Shown here one piece after another: positions 47,540-59,641 of a stretch of 64,000 nt of DNA. Position 1 is the first letter of the stretch. Every line of letters starts with the position of its first letter. The notes beneath the pieces are model-generated. The model saw only the letters and a list, made by a program, of their open reading frames with translations, was not told the DNA's origin and did no database searches. A program made the translations under genes and the position numbers. Source of the DNA: Reticulascus tulasneorum (taxonomy: Eukaryota; Ascomycota; Sordariomycetes; Glomerellales; Reticulascaceae); assembly GCA_001557505.1 (NCBI GenBank), contig LSAX01000003.1:558001-622000 (forward strand), in the 5' to 3' direction.

Positions 47540-49707
47540 ATGGTCAAGACACCCACGATTACCGAGGCTGGTGTCCTCCCTCAAGCTGCACCGCCTATCT
47601 CGGACGAGCCATCGCAAATGATCCCGTCACAGATCAAAGATGACGCCGAAAAGGGTGTTCCTAGCGACGCGATCGCCCCCAAGGACGACGAGGAGTACGA
47701 ATATCCCACCGGCTTCAAGCGATTCTCTATACTAGCGGCCGTCACTGTGACCTATTTTCTCGTCATGCTTGATCTTGCGGTAGTGTCAACTGCGGCTCCC
47801 AGCATTGTGTCCCAGTTCAACTCGCTCATCGATATCGGCTGGTATGGAGACGATGGCAATCCGAAGCGCTTCTGCTGCCCCACTGACCATCCCATCTCAG
47901 GTACGGCGGAGCATACCAGCTCGGCAGTTCGGCGTTCCAGCCCTTGAGCGGCAAGATATATACTCACTTTTCCACAAAGGCAAGCCCGTACTTTCCTTTC
48001 CTGGTCGGTCCGACTTGCGCCTTCCTGCATTACTGGCAGTGCGCACGCTTTAATTCTCTTGACATCTGACATGAGTTGCAGTGGTCATATCTCACTTTCT
48101 TCTTCTTATTCGAATTCGGCTCGCTACTATGTGGCGCGGCTCAGACGTCGCCAATGTTCATTGTGGGGAGGGCAATTGCGGGCATGGGATCTTCGGGTCT
48201 CTCGAACGGTGCCCTGACCATCATCGCCGCCGTCGTCCCACGGCAGCAACAGCCAGGAATCATGGGCATCAATGTGGGCCTCGGCCAGTTGGGCCTTGCG
48301 TTAGGTCCGATCGTCGGCGGATGTTTTACCCAATACGTCTCATGGCGGTGGTGTGCGTCCTCCAGCTCTTCTTCTGCTTGCTTTCTCGTTTCGTCGATGC
48401 CATGGGGCTGACAAGGGGTCGCATCCCATATTTAGGCTTCTATATCAACCTCCCCATTGGCGCCGTTCTCGGAGGGCTCCTCCTCCTCTTCAGTATCCCC
48501 GAGGTGAAGACCAAGCTGCCCGTCCGTCAAGTCCTCGGCACGGCGGTCAAGTCTCTGGACCTTCCGGGATTCATGCTGATCAGCCCCGCGGCCATCATGT
48601 TCTTACTGGGATTGCAGTACGGCGGTAACCAGTACGCGTGGAACAGCTCAGTCGTTATTGGTCTCTTGGTCGGCGCCGCAGTCACATTTGCTGTCTTTCT
48701 GGTTTGGGAGCAGCGCCAAGGAGACGAAGCCATGGTGCCGTTCGCCATGCTGAAGAAGCGAATCATATGGTCGGCCTCAGGGAATATGTTTTTCCTCCTA
48801 GGCAGTATCCTTGTGGCTGATTTCTACCTTGCTATTTATTTCCAGGCCGTCCTCGACGATTCACCCGTTTTGAGCGGAGTGCATATGTTGCCGACAACAC
48901 TAGGCATGGTTCTATTCACCTTTATCTCAGGAATGATGAGTATGTCCAGGCCCGATCGCTTCTGTTCCTTTTACCCTTGTTTCAATTTTAGTACAAAGTA
49001 ACTTACGAACGTGCTTTTGCTAACCGCATTTACACTCTACAGCCGAGATTCTCGGCTACTACCTTCCGTGGGCACTTGCAGGAAGCTCGATATCAGCCGT
49101 TGGCTATGGACTGTTGTCACGTTTGAGTCCTAGAACTCCTAGTGCCCAATGGATTGGCTACCAAGTTCTCTATGGGGCTGGCAGCGGCGCGATGGCTACT
49201 GGTGTAAGTTTTCGCCCCTGAAAATCACGACAAAGATGTCCATCGTGTCCACTTTGCTCACATGCTTTCGTGCTTCATGCCTATGTTGCGATTCAGAATC
49301 TAGTCCCCGCGCCCCAGATCCCCATCGCCATCGCCATCGCCATCTTTTGCCAGAACATGGGTGGTGCCGCGTTCCTGATTGCCGCAAATGCCATCTTTAG
49401 CAACATTCTCAAGCAACAGCTCCAAGAGCGTGTCGCCGAGATTGGAGTAGCACCAGAAGTCATAGTGGGCGCTGGAATTCACGCCATCCGGGACTTGGTC
49501 TCGGGTGAGCAGCTCGCTGCAACGCTACAGGCCTACAGTAAGAGTGTCGACCACGTCATGTACCTAGGTATTGGTGCCAGTGTTGCCGCTTTTGCCTTTG
49601 CCTGGGGACTTGGGTTTGTAGATGTTCGGAAAGTGAAGAAGCTCAAGGCTATTACGGCGGCGAAGACGGAGAATAAGACTCCGGATGTCACGAAAGCAGT
49701 GGAATAG
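47540..49707 (+). CDS. MFS drug/metabolite exporter, 14-TM DHA2-like (575 aa as spliced here)
   Basis: Six exons: 47540-47841, 47901-47979, 48082-48352, 48436-48939, 49043-49203, 49297-49707. Exon phases agree throughout. Intron 2 (47980-48081) has the canonical GC donor (AAG followed by GCAAGC). Motifs: cytosolic N-terminus, [20 protein letters not shown] (motif D1), [23 protein letters not shown] and the antiporter motif [11 protein letters not shown]. Substrates of such pumps are usually toxic metabolites made by the adjacent pathway. Oddity: the last intron has no AG just before the expected exon start; a CAT stands at 49274-49276 where CAG would restore six more codons (AYVAIQ), so the downstream CAG at 49294-49296 is the likely acceptor, removing six residues in frame. 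Otherwise complete. Confidence 0.8.
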
Positions 49708-50164
49708 GACGATAGACTGAGACGACTTGGAGCAATGAGTATCATGGAGGCCCAGTCAGATATCATTGCTGTCTCTACTACCTTGAAACAGGCTCCTATG
49801 TTCTTCTTTATTTGTCTTTTTTTGAGAGGAAGCAGCTTTTCTTGTCGGCATTTTAACTTTTGTGTTTGCTTTGTAGCACTAGTTTCTTAATAGAGGTTGC
49901 ATACACAGAGCTGAAGCCACTTCCCGATATTTCCTGCGGAGCATTTTAAAGGTTCCAAACTAATTACTCTGGCTTTTAACCTTGGCGGTCCACCGTGAGC
50001 ACTATCCTTCTGCCTAGCAAGATTCATCATACTGTCAACGATTCGGCGTTGCGATTTTGATACCATAACAAGCACCATTTCGTTCATAAATACACAAGTT
50101 CGTCGACGCCGAGTACAGCACCGAATAAGACCTAATCGAGCTACGTGAGAAAGATCGAAATAAA
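49708..50164. other. Intergenic between convergent 3' ends
   Basis: No gene. Contains T-rich stretches after 49800, likely the 3' UTR of the exporter. Confidence 0.35.
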
Positions 50165-50506
50165 CTATTCACTTTCGGCAGGCTTCCAAACACTACAAGT
50201 AATTCCCTGTCTGCGCATCTCCTCGTTATGCCGGCGAACGAACGCCCTGTTGGCTTCTTTCTCCTCGGGCGTAGGTTTCTTAGGAAGTATACCCTCGGCC
50301 GGGCAGAGCATCTCCGACCGCGAGACACCCCTCCCATCGACGCTAAGGATGTGCTCATCCCTCGCCTCGGGTGGGAATGAGTCGAGGATATCCCTGATCT
50401 GGGCTGGACTCAGGCCGCGCGTATCGATCACCTTGTAGTCGGCATCGAGGGAGCGAAGCACGCCGTCCCTGCCTAATGCGTCTATACCCCTTGGGTCGGA
50501 GATCAT
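50165..50506 (-). CDS. Conserved-looking hypothetical protein (113 aa from first ATG)
   Basis: Polar, charged, no signal peptide. The frame is open up to 50578, and residues before the first ATG (SPPKDSWTT) look continuous with the rest, so the true start may lie in an upstream exon; a GTGAGT sits exactly at 50578. Distinctive pieces: GRDGVLRSLDADYKVID, LSPAQIRDILDSFP, and AEGILPKKPTPEEKEANRAF. I do not recognise the family. It could be a small accessory protein or the last exon of a longer gene. Confidence 0.45.
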   Translation of the reverse strand: MISDPRGIDALGRDGVLRSLDADYKVIDTRGLSPAQIRDILDSFPPEARDEHILSVDGRGVSRSEMLCPAEGILPKKPTPEEKEANRAFVRRHNEEMRRQGITCSVWKPAESE

Positions 50507-50578
50507 TGTCGTCCACGAATCTTTTGGAGGACTGTGATCGTCCTCAGGTTGGAGACTGGGAACCTGGGGGGTACTCAC

Positions 50579-51809
50579 GTCCTTCGAGTCCTAATCGGCA
50601 GTCTAAGCCAGCAATTGGACTATTGCGATACCCACTAGTAGCTTAGACGAGTTGCTGGACATGTTGCTGAAACGTTTAGCTGGACTTTCTGTAAACTAAA
50701 GTAGGCGTAGAACGGATTGGAACTGCAAAGCTTTGTTGAGGCCGAGAGCAGAGCAGTATGCATGATCTTGGGATGGTGGAGTGGTTATGGCACGTCTCCT
50801 GCTATAATTTACTTTAGTGACGCAATAGTCAGTGAACGAGTTACGGATAGTAACCGCTTTGGGGGGATGACGCGGCTGTGTGCAGGTGGCCTGGGATGGA
50901 CGCTGGCGCAATAGCTAGCTGCGCGTAAAGGCTTTTTCAATGCCCAGCAGGGCATCTGAATAGCTTCAGTTCCCCATCATCATCATAAATACACATGCTT
51001 GCTCTTTGCAACCCTTACACTCCGAACCAGTTACGTACTCAGGCATCCATAGATCTCATGGCCAATCGGATGGGATTCCCGATGCCTCATCCATCCATCG
51101 AACTTATTCGCGTTGGGCACCTTATGACTATCAAACTGAATTACTGCGTGCTCGGATTGTGATAGTATCTAATATACGGCACGGGGGCAGGAAACTCAAT
51201 ATAGATGGCGGTAATAGACCATGTTCCCTCGCACTTTCTTGCCCCAGTATTCTCGATACACGTATTGGCGCGCCCAAGTCTCATTATTGAATAGTTCCTA
51301 GGGTAGAACAAGGCGATGTTAAAGATAGGTGTCAGGTGATAAGGGCGATGTCTGTGGTCAACGAGGTGATCCTCGTTTTTTTTTGAATAGACCGCTTCCC
51401 CTGAGAAAAAAGGTGAATACTGCGGAATAGAAGCTACGTTGTGTAGTAGGTTAACCTCAGTCTTGTACTAAAAAGCATATAGTACACAGTAGTACACTAA
51501 TCCAAGAATCTCCTCGTTAATTTAAAACATACCTAATCACAGTAGCTATGCATATACCCAGCTTAAATTCTGAGAATTGAGTCCTGCATAGATAAGGGGA
51601 TGAGTGAGCTGTCCAGAGTCGAAGGCAAGCCACGGCTGAGCCAGCCTGAGTAAAGCGGCGAGGCCGCTATAACCTAGAGGTCAGGCCATTGAGGTTATTA
51701 GGCTAATTTAACATGGATAACAGTAAGCCCTGTAAGAGACAACCTTATGAAGAGTTTATTTAACTCCCTTGGAACCTGCCCTCTGATTGCTTCAAAAGTA
51801 CGTAGCGTC
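50579..51809. other. 1.2-kb region, nothing recognised
   Basis: Short frames on both strands, no family features. Confidence 0.35.
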
Positions 51810-52948
51810 TTAGAGCAACACAACAGCCTTTTGTGCCGACATCCCTTTCTTATGGACTTCCATGGCCTCCTGGATCTTGTCCAAGCCCTTGCCCACGACA
51901 AGCGGATCTGGAGCCGGCACATACTGGCCTTTTGCCAGTGCTTGTGGCAAGAAATCCTGGAAGACATTGGCCACCACCCCGTCGGCGTCGCATGACTCCT
52001 TAAGGTCGATGAACTTGACTCGAACCCCGTTGAGTCGCGACGTGACCATTGACGAGAGCACTGACCAAATCATGTTCATGACTAAGACAAACATTCCCAT
52101 GTAGGTCTCCAGCCGCTGTTCGTTTATCGACCCACCGGCTAGCGCGATGAACTTCTTGGTCGTCTCCGGATACTGCCCAAGAACAGCGGCGCACACCTGC
52201 ACTGCGCCGTTGCCAATGGCGTACGCGCCCACGAGCGAGCGGCCCCCCAAGGCGCCAAGGAGGTCACTGACCAGCGTTTTACTGTTGTAGTCGAACACAT
52301 GGGTAGCTCCGAGCTTTTTGACGTAGTCAAAGTTCCTCGGGGAAGATGTAGACAAAACCTCGTAGCCAGCGGCGACGGCGAGCTGCACGGCATTACTACC
52401 GACGCTGGAAGAACCACCTGTGATGATGACGGCGCGAGGCCTTCTTCCCTTGATAGCGCTGGGGCGGGCGGGCACGGTTGGCGTGTCAAGCGCGAGGAAG
52501 TCAGAGTGGAACAGGCCATACGCTGCTATGCACAGGGCCAGCGGTACGACGGACGCGCGCTCCTCACTGATATGGTCAGGCAGTGGGGCCACCATGTATT
52601 CGCGAACCACGGTGTACAGCTGGAAACCTCCCTCAGCCGACTTATTGGATGCTTCGGCGATACCAAGGGCCGCGCCAACTACTCGGTCGCCGACCCTGAA
52701 GCTCTCCACGCCGGGGCCTACCTCAACAACAGTGCCGGCAACATCGCCTCCAAGTATGCAGGGTATTTGATGTAACTCAGCAAAGCATTGCCGAGCATCT
52801 GCTTGGCCCAGTCAACACCGTTGATAGCTACAGCGCTGTTCTGGACAACCAGCTCGCCTCGGCCGGGTGGTGTGTATGGCGCTGGGCCTACTTGCAGTGG
52901 TCTGACCTTCTTGTCAGGAAGCCATGCCGCAAAGTTGGTGGGGCTCAT
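51810..52948 (-). pseudogene. Medium-chain dehydrogenase/enoyl reductase (LovC-like MDR) with a one-base deletion
   Basis: From the ATG at 52948 the GroES-like half starts well (LPDKKVRPLQVG, GELVVQNSAVAINGVDWAKQML), then runs off frame near 52757. The rest (GDVAGTVVEVGPGVESFRVGDRV to the stop at 51810) is open in the next frame. The span is 1139 nt; one extra base gives exactly 380 codons, so a single-nucleotide deletion (GCATAC where the frame needs one more base) explains everything. The Rossmann part has IITGGSSSVGSNAVQLA (NADPH-binding G-rich loop). Catalytic zinc ligands are not evident, as in trans-acting enoyl reductases of polyketide clusters and related quinone reductases. No splice donor is available to bypass the shift. 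A sequencing or assembly error is a real alternative. Confidence 0.75.
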
Positions 52949-54635
52949 GGCTGACTGGTGTCACAGTGTGAGATTGAAGTGGGGGATGCTGGTATGACGA
53001 AGCGCCGATGATACGCTGTACCATGGGAGGGGGGGGAAAGGAAATGTTGTAAGCTTGTGCTTAAGGAATGATTCGGTTCACGTAATGGCGAAAAGGCAAC
53101 TCGTAAGGGAATCCGAGTTTAGTTAAGGCCCCGCCAAGCGAATCCTCTAGGTCGTACCTCTGTGGCAATCATTCTCACTGGCCGGGGAAGCTCTTACTCC
53201 GCCCTCCTGGTTTCGGGACACCGGACAATTGTCAACCCCAAAACTCCCATTGGTAGGCGGATGAGATCCGCCATTGTGATCGGACAGATTCTTCCCCGAA
53301 AACTTCGGCTTTCCGATCGCCGGCCCGGCATAAATGGTGCAGATTAGAGGTGCAGATAAGAAGTGCAACAGGTATGCTATCGCCCAACCACGCAGGGGGT
53401 GGTACTTATTGTATAGGGAATATCGCCGCACGAATCACAGATAGTGTTATTTAGGGCGTCGGTCTCATTGCGATTCAGGTGGCGTGCCAAAAGTGCAGTC
53501 GACCCATGCCGCAGAGAGGAGCAGTGACAGGAGCTCAGCTTTCAGCAGCTCTTTACAATTTAACGAGGGCAAGGCTTACATTGGATGCATTGGCCATGTC
53601 CTTAAAGAAAAGTAAGACTAAGTTAAATCCAATTACCGATCATAATTGTTGCAGTGAATGAGCCTGAAACCACATTTGACGGTGGTAGACCTGTGGAGCT
53701 TTTCGATCGCACTTCTTCCAAAGATGACCCGATCGAGGTAGTAGGGTGTAAGCATCAACTTCCCGCCCCTCCCTTCCAGCTAGTGTGGTGTGGTTCTAGA
53801 AATAATGGGGCATTGGACGAACGCCTCTTTTCGGGTCCTCGTATGTATGCCAAGAAGCTTGGGCGGACCACAAAGCTTAGTTGTACTCCAGCACATCAAG
53901 TGTGCGGGTAACGAGGAACGAGGCAGACAGCCATCCGCGAGGCACCAACGGCACATGTCAGAGTTGCCCGAGTGGCTTAAGCCAGCCCGGATGGATGTGG
54001 GAACTAATTTTAGTGTGATACAGAACTACCGTGAAACCGACGCACATCGCAAAAGTTCCGCCAATCCGACAATGCCTGATGCTAGCCGCCGCTTGTCGAA
54101 CCGTTGCCCCTCGTAAGGGCCCAAAGGGACCTTTGGACAACAAGGACAAGGTCAGAACTGCGCCCAGATGGGTGGTGAGTGAGGCCCGCTCCTCCTGCTC
54201 CCTGCTTACCGTCAGTGCTCTTTCGACATGCCCAAGCTCAGTCAAGACAGACAGAAATAGGACCAAAACTCGGCGCAGAACCATTTGTCAGATTTCAGTG
54301 TGCAAAGGAGGATCATCCTCACCGCGGTAAGTCACTATGGTTGAGAAACTCATTTGGGGCTTGTGTAGCTATTCGACGAACAGAGCGTTCCAAATCCACA
54401 AAGCTCTACATCTAACAGTTGACTATCTGATTTCTAAGGATTTTCTGTAGTTTTTTTCTTTTCAAAAGTTTTCATGCAAGTCCAAGCGAAGTAATAAACG
54501 AACGACGCTGTATCAGGATGCTGCCGCCCGTTGAACACCCGTCTCCTCCCCCGGCTAAGCTAACGCGAGATCTACGGGAGCACGTTAATATAAACTGCCA
54601 TCCGTGCATTGTACCCCTATTCTGACAACTATGCC
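52949..54635. other. 1.7-kb region without a supported gene
   Basis: Short frames only. It includes the reductase promoter near 52949-53150. A tRNA-like string near 53963 does not fold as a tRNA. Confidence 0.35.
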
Positions 54636-56701
54636 TTAATGCCTCTTTGAGATCTTAGTACAGGCATTATAGTCCATTTCTAGCTTATAGAAAAGCTCGC
54701 GTGCCAGGTTATTAGTATCACGTAGGTTTCTTAGCACGCGGAGCAAATACTCGATGTTTTCGTCGCTGTCGTCTTCGCTGAGACGACTGATGTCCTTGAA
54801 TTTGGCCTGCTTGATCAGAAAAGCGGCAGCAGATGCAAGCGGATTTTCTAGAAACGGGTGGACTTTGAAGCAGCTGAGCGACCTGACCGACTTGGCCAAG
54901 CGCACCATTTCTATAGCGGCACGCTCAGCGCGCGCTTCGTAGGCGGCGGTCATGAGCTGATGCTCAACCGTCTGCCAAGCCGTTCTCTGGACGGTGCCGC
55001 TGAGGTAGACGACGGCGCTATGGGCTAGCATATGAACGAATAGCAACATGGGGTCACGGTCAACAGCCTCGGATGTCTGGCTCTGCACGAGCAGCTGAAC
55101 CCGCTTCTCCACCGCCGAGGCTAGCCACTTGTGTTGGATCCAAAAGTCCTGCGCCTCCGAACCTCTCCCTAAAAGCGAGGCCCGGCGATGGGTCATGCAG
55201 CGCCCGTGAAGTGTTGCCAGCAGGACGCACTCGGCAAAGGGTGAAAGCGGGCCAAGTCTGTCGCTCTGGACCAAGGCCTCAGACAGGAACCCGACGCGAA
55301 CTCGCACGCTGTTTTGGAAGTTGATCTCCGACGCCGGCAGGCGGGTGCGGACACTTTCTTCTTGCAGCGTCAGGGGCCACTCGTTCCGTAGGCACAAAAA
55401 ACGATCGAAGCTGAAGGCCAACCAAAAAGTCCGCCTCCTCTCTTCTTCCTCCGCGAAATATTCATCGGGCTGCTCGAGGGTTTCCTTTTCGGGTGAGATG
55501 TCTTCGGCGGCTTCGAATCCCCCGTCAACATCGTATAGGCGCGCCATCTGCATAAGGCGGAACGCACGGCCGGCCGTGAGCATGGCCTGATGTTCATCCA
55601 TGCGCAAGAACTCGTAGTGCGCCAACAGAAGCCAGGCCTGGATCTGCTTCAGTGGAATCTTGTCGTCAGACTTGTACATGAGCCATTGCGACTCGGTAGG
55701 CTGTGTTTGGCTGTGTGTTTCGAGTAGCCGACGTGTCTCTTGGGAGAGCGCGTCGCTGAGTCCGTGGTACTGAGCCGACACCGCTGCCGCTATGGTGTAT
55801 ATGGCTGACCGTAGGCATGCTTCAGCTGGTGAAGGGTTCTCCCGATCTGCCCAAGCAAAGTAGCGTCGTTGATGAATAATGGAAGTTATGGCGTGTACTC
55901 GATCGAAATATAGCTGATCTCTAGAACCATCGTTAGAGGGGTTAGCGAGTATGGAAGGGTTGACACACAAGTCAGCTCGAATTAGATCTGAAATCTCAAA
56001 ATCCCCAATCGTCAGTGTAGGACTTGAATCTCCAAATTCGGGGTGTGTCGTGTCACTCGCGTCCGGTAACATTAGGCCATCGTCCAAATCCAGCCAATCC
56101 GTCCAAATTGTGAGACCAGCAGCCTCTGAAGTTGTTGGGATCTCCTGGGTGATCTCGGTCGCCGGTGTTGCCGGTATTGCCGACGCTGCTGCGATACGCA
56201 TTGGAGATCTGTTTCGTCCAACCTTGCAACTGTTGCGGGCATTATGTCCCCTGAAACTGCTGGTGCCGGGACCACAGCATCGGTTCCGGCTGATTCGACA
56301 TCGCGCTTGTGCCAGTCCAGCTGCTTGCTCAGTTGCCACTCGAGCGTTGCTAAAATCACCAAGTTTGTATCAATAAAACCATGCCAATTGAGACATCATC
56401 GACAAGACAGACGAGCAATCATCAACATGAACTCGACAAACAGCTACAATGATAAACAAGATAGGCATAGTACTGAAGCATTTTGGATATAACTTGAATG
56501 AGACTCACCAATCCGCGTGCGCATCGCGTCGAGCTGGCCTTTCTTGGGCCCTCTCTGTCGTCTCTGGTCGATAATGACACATGCGGTGCCAGTCTCGGTA
56601 CAGAGGCTGCACTGCGGCCGCGCTCGATCACATCGGGCCTTACGCCTCCGGCACTCCTCGCACGCAAGCCCGGGCTGCTGCCGAAGACCTGCCATCCTCA
56701 T
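54636..56701 (-). CDS. Zn2Cys6 transcription factor with fungal-specific regulatory domain (617 aa)
   Basis: Exons 56701-56509, 56349-56198 and 56144-54636, with introns of 159 bp (56350-56508) and 53 bp (56145-56197). Phases match, giving 618 codons. The cluster is C14, C17, C24, C31, C34, C41 ([26 protein letters not shown]), followed by RGPKKGQL and, across intron 1, [14 protein letters not shown], the usual linker/coiled coil. The long third exon has the fungal-specific domain ([52 protein letters not shown]). The 53-bp intron is inferred because the two frames on either side are both protein-like; its donor GTATCG is weak. It is a likely regulator of neighbouring metabolic genes and is intact. 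Confidence 0.83.
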
Positions 56702-58167
56702 GTTAATCAAATTATTAACGTTTGAGGTTGGCAACAGCACAAGGCAATTCAGGTATGAACCACGAAGATGTAATGGTAAGGATAAGAAAATGGCTCAGTA
56801 AGAAATATATGCGGGAGCTCCCGCCGAGGGACCAGAGAGAGAAGATCTTGGATTGCAGTGACCACTTGTCGGCCCGCTGGCAGACGCCACTGAAAGAGAT
56901 GCGCCTCTTGCGTATCAAGCTTATGATAACCGAAACCAAATGAAATCTATCAGGGGTGTTCCCTCAGCGCGGCGCAGTAAGCTTAACTGCAACCCATTTG
57001 CATTCGTCGCGGGCCGTTTCTAAGCCGGATGTTGAAAAGTAGGCCTGCGGGGCTCGTTTATCGTTTCTACGCCGGAGGTTGAAAGTAGGCATGCGGGGCT
57101 AGTTTATCAAACCTCGGGATGCGAATCCTTTCGATTGCAATGGCAAGCAGTCTGGGCGCAATTATCGTTTTTGCTAGTTCAGACGACTAGAGCAATCCTT
57201 TAAGAGGAATCTACTGCTTAGAGGATTACCGCGACCAAAGTCCCATCAGCAAAAGCTCGGAACAACTCTAATTTCACGGGAGATAAGCAGGTATCGAAAA
57301 GTAAGCCGAAGTGCGACATCGCCACTCGACGCCCAGGACAGGATGCTTCACTAAGATACAGCTAGACTTGAGACACGTATTTAATTCCTGGATACAGACG
57401 GCCCCTCTGGTGCAGTGGATGTAGCCCTGGGCTTCCCGGGTCCTATGGCGATCTATTAGGACCAACAGATTAGAAGGCGGGACCTTGTCCCAAACGAGAG
57501 ACGCCATATCGCAATATAGTTTCACCACATGAAAGCCGCCACATATGAGGAATCTTCACATGAAAGCTAGCGGGAAAGGTTTGATTCTAACTTAAGTCCG
57601 CCCTCGGGAACAAATGACCATTCTCCCCACGTATCATGCAGCCTTCTATGTGAAGTTAAATTTCGGATCATCCCCCAACTCGATCCGGGGCAACTTCACC
57701 CGATCCGTATTTCGCGCAGCACTGTGCCACTTCTTGCGAGAGTGGACGGGGGTGATTGGAGTGATTCATCCTGATGGTATAGCGCTGAAGGATTATGGAT
57801 TGCTGGATTTCACGGAATGGAGTTACGGCTGGCAAAGCTGATCGGGTCTAATACGACACCGATTTCCAGCTGCATGATAGCTGTCTTACACTCTATGCAA
57901 GTCGAAGGCCGAACACTGGGCAGGCGAAGTCCTACATGATACATAGGAGCTGTCCTGCCAGGTTAGGAAGTATTATGCGCTTGGAGTCTGGGGAGCCTTG
58001 CCGGCCGGTCAAGATGACCAATCTGACACGCAGGCACACACCCACCGTAAGCCACCCCGTCAAAGAGCACAAATACTTGCCGTACACCCCAATCGAACTC
58101 GGGTCCCTCGCTTCGCCAGAACCACGGATCCTTGTTCCTCCACATCCTACCCAGAACCCCCACAATC
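56702..58167. other. 1.5-kb region, nothing recognised
   Basis: A 75-aa plus-strand frame at 57614-57841 has no supporting feature. It contains the upstream regions of the divergent regulator (-) and hydrolase (+). Confidence 0.35.
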
Positions 58168-58983
58168 ATGTCGCCATCAACTTGGCCAATCACGCCGTCC
58201 GAAGTCACGTTGCAACCGCTTTCAGCTGCTCAACGCCCAGGTCAAGACCGCCATCTTCCACGCATCCTCTGCCTTCACGGCGGTGGCACAAACGCACGCA
58301 TCTTCTGCGCTCAGTGCCGCGTGCTGCGCGCCCACCTTGGGAGTTTCTTTCGCCTCCTGTATGTGGACGCACCATTTCCCAGTCCGCCTGGCCCCGAAGT
58401 TGAGCCCGTATACACAGGTTGGGGCCCATTCCGGAGCTGGCTGCAGGTCTCTTCCAGGCTTGACGCGAACACAGTTGACGTCGAGAGGGTGGATGCATGC
58501 ATTGCGGCGGCCGTTGACGAGGACGATCGGGCCGGTGCGACAGGCCCTTTGGTTGGCTTGTTGGGGTTTAGTCAAGGGGCTAGGATCGCGGCTAGCTTGT
58601 TGTAGCGACAGCAGAATCAGAATCGGAATGATGGGTGTGGTGTGAAGCGCAGGACGGACTATCGCTTTGCCGTCTTGCTGGCTGGGAGAGGTCCGCTGTT
58701 ATCCATGAGTCCCGATCTCGACATCGGCCACGAGCAGGCAGACGTTGCTGACGATGAACTCCTGCTGAAGCTACCAACTATCCATGTGCATGGGCTACAA
58801 GATTCGGGGATCGAGATGCACAGAGACCTGCTCCATAAATGCTGCCAGAAAGGTAGCACCAGGGTTGTTGAGTGGGATGGCGACCACCGAGTGCCTATCA
58901 AGACCAAGGACGTCGTCGCAGTGATGACAGAGGTGATGCAAATTGCATCTAGCATTGGCATTCAACAACTAGATATTGTTTAA
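58168..58983 (+). pseudogene. FSH1/LovG-like serine hydrolase with one in-frame stop
   Basis: One frame of 272 codons from ATG 58168 (MSPSTWPITPSEV) to the stop at 58983, interrupted only by TAG at 58603-58605. The triad is complete: LCLHGGGTNA oxyanion loop, GFSQGARIAASLL nucleophile Ser, HVHGLQDSGIEMHR acid region, and WDGDHRVPIK catalytic His. In this family (PF03959), which includes thioesterase-like LovG that releases polyketides, a residue followed by RQQ follows SLL, and the text here reads stop-RQQ, so one sense codon has become TAG. Alternatively a 51-bp intron (58601 GTAGCG to CAG 58651) would keep the frame and remove the stop; its branch site is poor. If functional, it would hydrolyse a thioester or ester product of a local pathway. 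Confidence 0.72.
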
Positions 58984-59641
58984 CACTGTGGCCATATATA
59001 GATACCCTTTATTGTTCTCGTACCCATGTCCATACCGGTAAGGCTTCGTTTGCCCGTTGCTTCTTCAGCTTCTCAATATGATGAGAAACCCAATGTCTGT
59101 AATTAAGTCGCCGCTTTTTAGGGATTACTTTGCCGCCAATCCATCATGGATTTGGAGTCAATGTTACAGCACACCTGCTGACTGGATTTTTATTGCCACT
59201 CAGTGGGCTTTCAGCACTGTGCAGGTGCCATGTGTAGAGAGCGCGCTGCAGCTGAGGGCTTTCAGGCCCCGCCTTTCTCGCTAAGTTGAGGGGTTCGTTC
59301 TGTGGGGCAGGAATGGCTCGCGGCTGCGGCTAAAGGCACAAATATAATTAGTCGCTGTGAGTTTAGGCCTACAAGTCGCTATATTTACGTTGTAACCCTG
59401 CTGGTGATTTGAGGGAGTGCGGTGGGCTGAGGTGCTACACTGAACGCCCGTAGCACGCCTAATAGTGCGTCTTAGGTGGCCCCAAGATCCTAAGTTGTCT
59501 GAATTTACAGTAGAGCAAGCTAGAGCGACCAAAAGATGGCGCCGGAAATCGTGCCCTGGGCTTGAGGGATTCTCTCATTCCAGCGAGGAGTGATTTGTGA
59601 ACTTTGTCACTGGCAACAAACCCGTTGGCGCTTGTGATTTG
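58984..59641. other. Intergenic between convergent 3' ends
   Basis: No gene-like frame recognised. Confidence 0.35.

Noticed and set aside
53955..54010. String resembling the 5' end of a tRNA-Leu/Ser gene (gttgcccgagtggctta)
   Set aside because: No anticodon or T arm follows within tRNA length.
57614..57841. 75-aa plus-strand ORF
   Set aside because: Isolated, without family features or neighbouring exons.
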